From assembly GCF_027409185.1 (NCBI RefSeq), contig NC_084468.1:98332001-98396000 (forward strand): a stretch of DNA of 64,000 nt, written 5' to 3'. The position numbers were made by a program, and so were the translations under genes. Positions 58,279-64,000 of the stretch are shown piece by piece (positions within the stretch are counted from its first letter, which is position 1; each line of letters opens with the position of its first letter). The notes under the pieces are model-generated. The model did not search any database and was not told where the DNA came from. It saw only the letters and a list, made by a program, of their open reading frames with translations. This DNA is from Cynocephalus volans. Lineage: Eukaryota > Chordata > Mammalia > Dermoptera > Cynocephalidae.

Positions 58279-58509
58279 AAGGTACTTCAGAAAGTTCACA
58301 GAAAAACAGAATTAAAAGATAATGCAGGGGCCGAGCCCGTGGCGCACTCGGTAGAGTGCTGCGCTGGGAGCGTGGCGACGCTCCCGCCGCGGGTTCGGAT
58401 CCTATATAGGAATGACCGGTGCACTCACTGGCTGAGTGCCGGTCACGAAAAAACGACAAAAAAAAAAAAAAAAGATAATGCAAATCTTTCCATGAACTTT
58501 TTGAAGACT
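58279..58509. mobile_element. Mariner-like MITE split by a younger SINE
   Basis: The ends ggtacttcagaaagttcac (about 58281) and catgaactttttgaag (about 58492) are inverted repeats matching the element at 56378-56452. A SINE with its target duplication sits inside, so the MITE came first. Confidence 0.75.
58314..58482 (+). repeat. Dimeric tRNA-derived SINE inserted in a MITE
   Basis: The body 58327-58469 starts ggggccgagcccgtggcgca, with 'gggttcggatcc' as B box, the tatatagga centre, then 'actggctgagtgccggtca' and an A tail. The exact 13-base flanks aaaagataatgca (58314-58326, 58470-58482) are MITE sequence. This is the best intact copy of this SINE type here. Confidence 0.94.
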
Positions 58510-58629
58510 CATATTATTTTATGTTGAAGTCTCATTAAATGGTCATAAAATACCAATGTTAGTACTTATCACAAAGAAAATTACCTCTAAAGACATAATA
58601 ATATGGAAAACAATAGCTACCATATATTT

Positions 58630-58800
58630 AACACTGAGATTTATGAAGAAGAGCCTCTCTACATGAATTACCTTGTTTAATACTACATCTCTGCACAATA
58701 TCTCATCTTGGAGATGAAGACACAAGTTCAGAGGTAAAGTCATTTTGCTGAAGCCACATAGCTAATACATGAGGTCAGCCATGATTCAAACCCAGTCAAA
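58630..58800 (+). repeat. MIR SINE in a ZGRF1 intron
   Basis: 'catctctgcacaatatctc', a segment like gagatgaagacacaagttc, then 'agccacatagctaatacat' and 'gattcaaacccagtc' follow a plus-strand MIR. Confidence 0.7.
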
Positions 58801-59620
58801 TCTGTCTATATCCAAAGGCTTTGGTCCTTTCTCTACACACATTACCCCCCAGTTAGAGCTTTGTGAGGAAGGACCCCTCTCCTACCCTTTCCTCTTATAT
58901 ATCTTACAGCTTTAGCTCTATGCTAGGAACAGAATTGGAAATAAGTGAATACCGAATCCTCCAAAACATCTACCACCTCAAAATGAGAATTTAAAGAGCT
59001 AGAGAATGAAACTATAGCTCTCCAAACATAATTTCCCAAAATATTTATGAAGCAATTTATTTAATGTCAATACATTTCAATTTTTATATTTTTCATAGTC
59101 TTCATTTTGGGGAATAGTCAGCTACTTTTCAGTTTGAAATACTAGCTTACATTTTTTTCAATGCAAGTTGTGTTAAATCTATAATAACAAAGGGTACAAT
59201 ATCCTCATAGTACTGCTATTTACCAATGCTCTTCCATTTCTTCTCAGGAAACTGTACTATCCTGTCCATTATGATAGGAATACATTGTCTGTTCAAGTGC
59301 ACATCAAACACATTATTTCAGCATAAAGAAATATATTATGAGTTCAGACTATAAGCAGTTGAGGCATATATCCTAATTATATATTCACATTTCTCAGCTC
59401 CTTATCAGAGGTTTAAGCATTAAAGAATCTCTTTTAAATGTTTCCTGTTACCTTTTAGTATTCAGTATTTACCTTCTTTCTTCATTCCAACTTCTTGATT
59501 TTTGTTTTGTTTTGTTTGCTAACAGTCTACAGTTAAATTTTCTTCTCAGGCTAAGCAATCTAAAGTTCTTTCCTGTTCAGTCCACAGGTCCTCATTGTCT
59601 TTAATCAAAAAAATATCCTA
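58801..59620. other. ZGRF1 intron, nothing recognised
   Basis: No exon or named repeat was recognised. Confidence 0.45.
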
Positions 59621-59716
59621 GGGCTGGCCAGTTAGCTCAGTTGGTTAGAACGTGGTGTTACAACACTAATGTCAACGGTTTGGATCACTGCACCAGCCAG
59701 CCACCAAAAAAAAAAA
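59621..59716 (+). repeat. tRNA-Ile-like SINE (monomer)
   Basis: gggctggccagttagctcag starts it, then 'ttggttagaacgtggtgtt' and a degenerate B box, ending in an A tail of 11. No clear target duplication was found. Confidence 0.85.
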
Positions 59717-59759
59717 GCATTGTCCTCACTTTTTGATTACTTTTAGATTACTTACATGA

Positions 59760-60110
59760 GTGAACACCTTTCTGAAAGGCAATTTTGCAAAGAAGCTTAA
59801 AAATGTTCATATCTTTTATTTTAGACTTGGGACTTTTTCCTAAGAAAAGAATCAAAAATGGGTACAAAAATTTATGTTTAAAGGTATTTGTAATAATTTT
59901 GAAAGAACTTACTAATCAAAAATCGCTTAAAGTATATATAAGCAAATCATTGAATATAATAGCTATAAAAAGTTATGTTTTCTAATAAGATTTAATGCCA
60001 GAGAGGAACAATATTTATGTAAAAAAAGCAAGACACAAAACAATATATACAATTGAATCTCAAGTCTGGAAAACAAAGTGTATGTGTGTGTGTGTATTAA
60101 AAAATCTGCA
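59760..60110 (+). mobile_element. Possible old LINE-1 3'UTR fragment
   Basis: 'ggcaattttgcaaagaagc' through 'atacaattgaatctcaagt' has the general look of old L1 3'UTR sequence. A (TG) patch follows near 60080-60097. Tentative. Confidence 0.35.
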
Positions 60111-60524
60111 AATAAATATAATAAAATATTAGCCGTATAGACTGCATATTTTCTACCATAGGCATTAACTTATGTGATTATAAAAGCTAATTTTTTAAAA
60201 AGCCTAGACTTATAAATAATGCATTATTTCTACTAATCAAACTTTTTCATTTATCTTGAAATTCAGATCATTAAACACTGGAATATTGGTAAAATACTGT
60301 AATATTTTCTTTGCATTTTAAATAAAATGTTATGCAATCATAACATTTTCTACCTGCAGAACAGACTGCTATTGCCTTCTCTGGATCCTTCTTATTGAAA
60401 TAAAAAGCATAATTTACTTAAATTGTTCAGCTCTTTTACTATTATGTGTTCATACATGCAGATGAGCAAGAGACTGACCTATAACTGTTGGTTCTGGGAT
60501 TTGTTTTAGCCTACTTCTAAGGTA

Positions 60525-61110
60525 ATAGACCTGAGACTCCTGGGTCAGAGGCAAAGGACTTTTACTTATGGCACAGGAAGCAGCATAAACGCCATCGTAT
60601 CTGCACTGGTTTCCCTTGGCCACCAAGTCACACAGGGAGACTCAGAGGGTCCAGGTGGATGCCTGCACATGCAGTGGGTTGAGTTGTAGGACAGAAGCAC
60701 TAGGTTGGGGATCCACTGTTTTTACAACAAGGAGTAAGCAGGCCTGCTCTTTGTCCTGGAAGGAGACATTACCTCATCAGTCAAAGCTGCTTACTGCAAA
60801 CACAACCCTGAGAAATGTCTTTCATAAGCATGGTCACAGCCTTGCATCTCTGGAATCTATGGCAGATTGCCTCCCCCAACAATACACGTCTAGCCCTACA
60901 TGTTCTTGGCTAAACTCGAATTTTTATATGAGTATCCCCATGCCAAAATTGTCAGGTTTGGTATTTGATTTTATCCCACTTACAAATTAACTAGTTAGCC
61001 TGTTGCACAGATGGGTCAGAGACAAAGGCCTTACATTCTTGGCTTATCCAGCAAGAATGTGCACGGACACTCAGGGCCCGTGGTGGATTGCCTCTCTCAA
61101 CAATAACCTA
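60525..61110 (+). mobile_element. LTR-like repeat with an internal partial duplication
   Basis: GC-richer than the intron around it. Motifs 'gggtcagaggcaaagga' (60542) and 'gggtcagagacaaagg' (61012), and 'gattgcctcccccaaca' (60863) and 'gattgcctctctcaaca' (61086), occur in the same order twice, as if two copies of one LTR-like unit lie in tandem, the second shorter. No retroviral frame is seen. The family is not assigned. Confidence 0.45.
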
Positions 61111-61146
61111 AAACATTAGCTACTTAAATTCACTTGTCATACCTAC

Positions 61147-61306
61147 CCAAGAAGTACTCTGTCAACAGCTACATTAGTAGAAGAAGCAATCAGAAGTTTC
61201 CATGGCCTTGCATTTCCAATTGTAGGAGCTTCACTCCTTTCAAATAGCTGTACAAAGAACAAAATCACCACTGCCAGCAAATAACTCTTTCCTGCTCCAA
61301 AAACAC
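61147..61306 (-). CDS. ZGRF1: ZGRF1 exon with Walker A (motif I) and motif Ia
   Basis: 160 nt: two bases complete a Gly codon, then VFGAGKSYLLAVVILFF (P-loop, GxxGAGKS) and LLIASSTNVAVDRVLL (motif Ia). It ends two bases into a Gly codon. Acceptor: ataattag. Donor: GTAGGT. The catalytic Lys of the P-loop is present, so the ATPase should be active. Confidence 0.98.
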
Positions 61307-61429
61307 CTAATTATTTTAAAGAAAGGGGAAAAAAATAAAGGCAATATAATAAATTTCTGAAAGAACAAGAAATTTTTCTTCCCCCTCTCTCTGTCTCTCT
61401 CTCTCTCCTTCATTTGATTAATTTGTTCA

Positions 61430-61930
61430 AAAAACACTGAGTGTTCACTATATGCTAAGCACAAAGGATAAATAGATAAACAGTCAAAATACCTCCATCT
61501 TTAATGAGACCACAGTTTTCAGATGATAGACAAGTAAGGAAATGAAAATAAGATAATATGGTAAGTAAGACTAATATGGGATCAGAGAAGGAAGAAAATC
61601 GATCTCTGCTTTGGTGGAGATAGGAATGCTTCCTAAAAGTAAGGAGCAGAACTAAGCCTTCCAGGATAAGATATTCAGACTGTTTAGAGAAAGGGTCATT
61701 CTAAGCAGGGGCATGACAAAGCATGTAACTGTTAAAAGAACTTTAAGTATTTCTATGTAGCTTACAGCAAATAGGCAAGGGATGACGTTGATGAGATAGG
61801 CAAGGGGATAAATCACAAAATCTCGGCTTGCTACGACTAAGAAAGTTTAAATTTTATCTTAAAGGCCAGGAAAAATTACTGAAGGATTTTAAGCAATGGG
61901 ATTGACTTAATCAGATTGTTTTAGAAAAAC
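61430..61930 (+). repeat. Ancient dispersed mammalian repeat in a ZGRF1 intron
   Basis: 'tgttcactatatgctaagc' is followed by a long conserved-order text ending 'aggattttaagcaatggga' and 'ttgacttaatcagattgtt'. It belongs to the same broad old repeat class as 8040-8290. The name is not assigned. Confidence 0.5.
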
Positions 61931-62004
61931 AACTTGGGTGAAAATAGGAAGAAAGGGAAAACTAACAGTAGATCATCAACTAGAAAGTTGTGCGCAATAA
62001 TCAT

Positions 62005-62225
62005 AACAATAATAATGCCAACTTTACCTAGTGCCTCCCATATTCTAGGCACTGTTCCAAGCCCTTTACAAACTATATTAACTCATTTAATCATCCAACT
62101 CTATGAGGTAGATGCTATTAACATCCCCATTTTACAGAGCAGGAAATTAAAGCTAAGTGATAAGTAACCTGCCCCAAATCATATAGCTATCAAATGGTAG
62201 ATGCACAATATAAATCCAGGATTCT
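62005..62225 (+). repeat. MIR SINE in a ZGRF1 intron
   Basis: Nearly full MIR: 'tattctaggcactgttcca', 'ttaactcatttaatcatcc', 'ctctatgaggtagatgcta', 'cccattttacagagcagga', then 'atcatatagctatcaaatg'. Confidence 0.85.
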
Positions 62226-62787
62226 GTGGAGGTGTGATAAAGGTATGATGAAACTGGAAAGGAGATAATCAATAGGAAATATGGGTAGAAGCTAGAAGGG
62301 ACACATCTCAATGACGGATATGATGTGGGGAGATAAATAGTAAGAGAATAGGAGAAGGATTAAGAGAGAGAGTCAATCTAGAGAGAAAGAATAATCAAGG
62401 ATGACTCTCAGGTGTTGATTTGGTTAACAGGGTAGATGTGGTGTAATTTCTCAAAACAGGACACAAAAGTAGAATTAGCTTTGAGACAGAGATCTATGGG
62501 AGAAAATGTCCTACAGAAGTTACAGAATCTAGATAAAAGTATGTACTCTGAATAGGAGGAAGTAAAGCTTCTTCATTGGGACAGAACCAAAAGAGGTAAG
62601 AACAGGTCCAAAATTAGGTAAGTTGGAGAAGGAAGGCAGAATACTGAAAGAAATTTCTATTATAAACTTCATTTTCTGTTTTAGAGGCAAGATCAAAAGA
62701 GCATGGGGCAAGGATGGGGTCATGAGAACAATGACAGTTTGGAATAGCTGCTGTGAAGGACAGAAGAGTGAGTGACTAGGAATTAAT
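62226..62787. other. ZGRF1 intron, nothing recognised
   Basis: Purine-rich sequence without a recognised exon or repeat family; it may continue the old repeat at 61430. Confidence 0.4.
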
Positions 62788-62881
62788 AAGAGGTTTTGCT
62801 ACATATTGTACCCATGTATTGATATTCGATTCTGTACCTCAAAAATACATATAATCAATAAAAAAAAAAAGAGGTTTTGCT
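62788..62881 (+). mobile_element. Very short LINE-type 3'-end insertion with 13-bp duplication
   Basis: A 68-base insert (62801-62868) ending in 'catataatcaataaaaaaa' is flanked by exact copies of aagaggttttgct (62788-62800 and 62869-62881). The A tail and duplication show LINE-driven retroposition; the insert is probably the extreme 3' end of a local L1. Confidence 0.75.
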
Positions 62882-63187
62882 GATCAAAGTTGAAGTCCAC
62901 TCTAACAGAACAACATGTAGACAACTAGTTGAAATCTGGATACTTTGATAACAAGTGTATAATGCTATTCATTCATCAGATATGCTGCCAATTCTCCCTT
63001 TTAAAAAGGTGGTCAGTTCTGCTCTCATCTAATAGTTTACTAAAATAGGTTCAGGTTAAAAAAAAATCTACTTAAAAGTTATTTTTGAACCCTGTTTGAC
63101 TAAGAAATTACAAAGGATTAGTCTGAGTTACAAAAGTTTACACATAATAATGTATTTACTAGAACTGTTTTCTTCCTTGTTTCTTAC
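62882..63187. other. ZGRF1 intron, nothing recognised
   Basis: Intron sequence leading to the donor of the next upstream exon. No feature was recognised. Confidence 0.45.
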
Positions 63188-63450
63188 CATGTATGATTGT
63201 GATAGGGAGGGTATGGGTTCGCAGTTCTTTCACTTCTTCAGCATTTTTGTGTGATGCCATCATTTGAGCTATTTGAATTAGAGCCGTTGCTTGATCCTTG
63301 TTTAACTTGTGTGCCTGAATTAACTCACTAGCTAACTGCAATGCTGCTCCTAGGCTGAGTAGTTCAAATTTTGTGTTTATATTTGTGAAGCCTGGTGGGA
63401 TAAATTTTCTCTTATTGACTCTCTTGTTGCTAAGTGTAGCTGACGAAGAC
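63188..63450 (-). CDS. ZGRF1: ZGRF1 exon just N-terminal to the helicase core
   Basis: 263 nt: one base completes a codon, then SSSATLSNKRVNKRKF, a helical stretch (LLSLGAALQLASELIQAHKL, then DQATALIQIAQMMAS) and THTLPITIIH leading to the split Gly of the P-loop. This is the Q-motif-like lead-in of the helicase. Acceptor: tgttttattag. Donor: GTAAGA. It is the most upstream exon in the window. Confidence 0.97.
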
Positions 63451-64000
63451 CTAATAAAACAGCAACAATCAAAATCAAAGAAAAATTAGGGGCTTTTGAA
63501 ATAGGTATGTAGACCTATTCATAACTTAGTTTTCACTTTATCAGCATTACAGAGAACTTTTTTTTTACGGGAACAAACCAGAAATGGTACATACCCCAAT
63601 TTGGAGAAAGAAAACCACCATTTGCTGACTACCTACTCGGTGCTGGCATTATGCTAAGCATTTTTTCTTTTTCTTTCTTTTTTTTGTTTTGGCAGCTGGC
63701 TGGTATAGGAATCCAAACTCATGACCTTTGTGTTACAGGACTGAGCTCTAACCAACTGAGCTAACTGGCCAGCCCTTATGCTAATATTACAATATTACTT
63801 GATGAAATCTTCACGATAACACTAGGAAGTAGTTAATTATCCCAAACAGAGATGCAAAAATATTAATTTTTCCCCCCAAATTGCACCACCAATAAGTTAT
63901 GAACTGGCCCATGCTCTGTTATGTAAACCTGACTTAGATCATTAATATAGTCCCTATTCAGGTAAGACTACAATTAATGAATTGGTTTTATTTCTATTTC
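63451..64000. other. ZGRF1 intron to the window edge
   Basis: Intron upstream of the first visible exon. It holds a SINE (63649-63784); a possible diverged MIR lies on either side of it. No further exon was recognised. Confidence 0.5.
63649..63784 (-). repeat. tRNA-Ile-like SINE, minus strand
   Basis: The body 63658-63775 reads 'ggcagctggctggtatagg' and 'aaccaactgagctaactgg' on the plus strand (reverse A box), with a T-rich reversed tail. The flanks ttatgctaa (63649-63657 and 63776-63784) are identical. Confidence 0.9.

Larger units (their letters stand above)
45715..64000 (-). other. ZGRF1: ZGRF1 gene, 3' half (ten final coding exons and introns)
   Basis: ZGRF1 (C4orf21) is a nuclear SF1 helicase of the UPF1-like group with 5'-3' DNA unwinding activity. 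It is reported to stimulate homologous recombination and crosslink repair with RAD51. The ten exons here total 1633 nt and join in one frame: 543 sense codons plus a stop after one completing base. All ten introns that begin or end here use GT-AG sites. The N-terminal DUF2439 and GRF zinc-finger parts lie beyond the right edge. The introns are packed with SINEs and old L1 pieces; the longest (47651-52817) holds a SINE, an MLT1 LTR, L1 3' ends and two more SINEs. Confidence 0.97.

Noticed and set aside
1-64000. CRISPR arrays, operons, prophage or other prokaryotic systems
   Set aside because: The sequence is clearly vertebrate: spliced genes, SINEs and L1s. No regularly spaced direct repeats of CRISPR type were seen.

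Overview
This window is mammalian nuclear DNA. It has spliced genes with GT-AG introns, LINE-1, MIR, hAT and MaLR fossils, microsatellites, and many recent tRNA-derived SINEs. The SINEs are the best clue to the species. Some have a tRNA-Ile-like head (gctggccagttagctcag); others are two tRNA-like halves joined by a 'tatatagga' segment. That recalls the CYN SINEs of colugos (Dermoptera). I infer a colugo with moderate confidence; a bat or another lineage with similar SINEs is not excluded.

Two protein-coding genes are supported, both on the minus strand. NEUROG2, the proneural bHLH factor, has its whole 272-residue coding region in one exon at 18964-19782. A short 5' intron, a noncoding exon 1, a TATA box and a likely poly(A) signal can also be placed. 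ZGRF1 (C4orf21), a UPF1-like SF1 DNA helicase, is represented by its last ten coding exons between 63450 and 45837. Joined, they keep one frame for 543 codons plus a stop and contain all the helicase motifs. The rest of ZGRF1 lies beyond the right edge. The order and orientation match my memory of human 4q25.

Layout. 1-2406: antisense LINE-1 whose 5'UTR is fused directly to mid-ORF2. 2407-13200: AT-rich intergenic DNA with old L1, MIR, MER5-like and LTR fossils. 13400-15550: GC- and CpG-rich flank with homeodomain- and POU-type sites. 17800-20450: NEUROG2. 20450-28300: upstream NEUROG2 flank, with GC-rich blocks, enhancer-like low-repeat stretches and three CTCF-like motifs in about 100 bp. 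28300-45700: mostly repeats, including an old L1 interrupted by three other elements, and one low-repeat AT-rich stretch (40830-41340) that may be conserved. 45715-64000: 3' half of ZGRF1, with introns loaded with SINEs.

NEUROG2 is a tightly regulated developmental gene and ZGRF1 a DNA-repair gene; nothing suggests they work together. The CTCF-like cluster lies between them and could separate their regulation. I found no new multi-gene system. The main leads are the possibly spliced L1 copy, the CTCF-like cluster, orphan GC-rich blocks, nested transposons and SINE structure. Repeat names come from recognition by eye; boundaries are approximate unless a target-site duplication is given.
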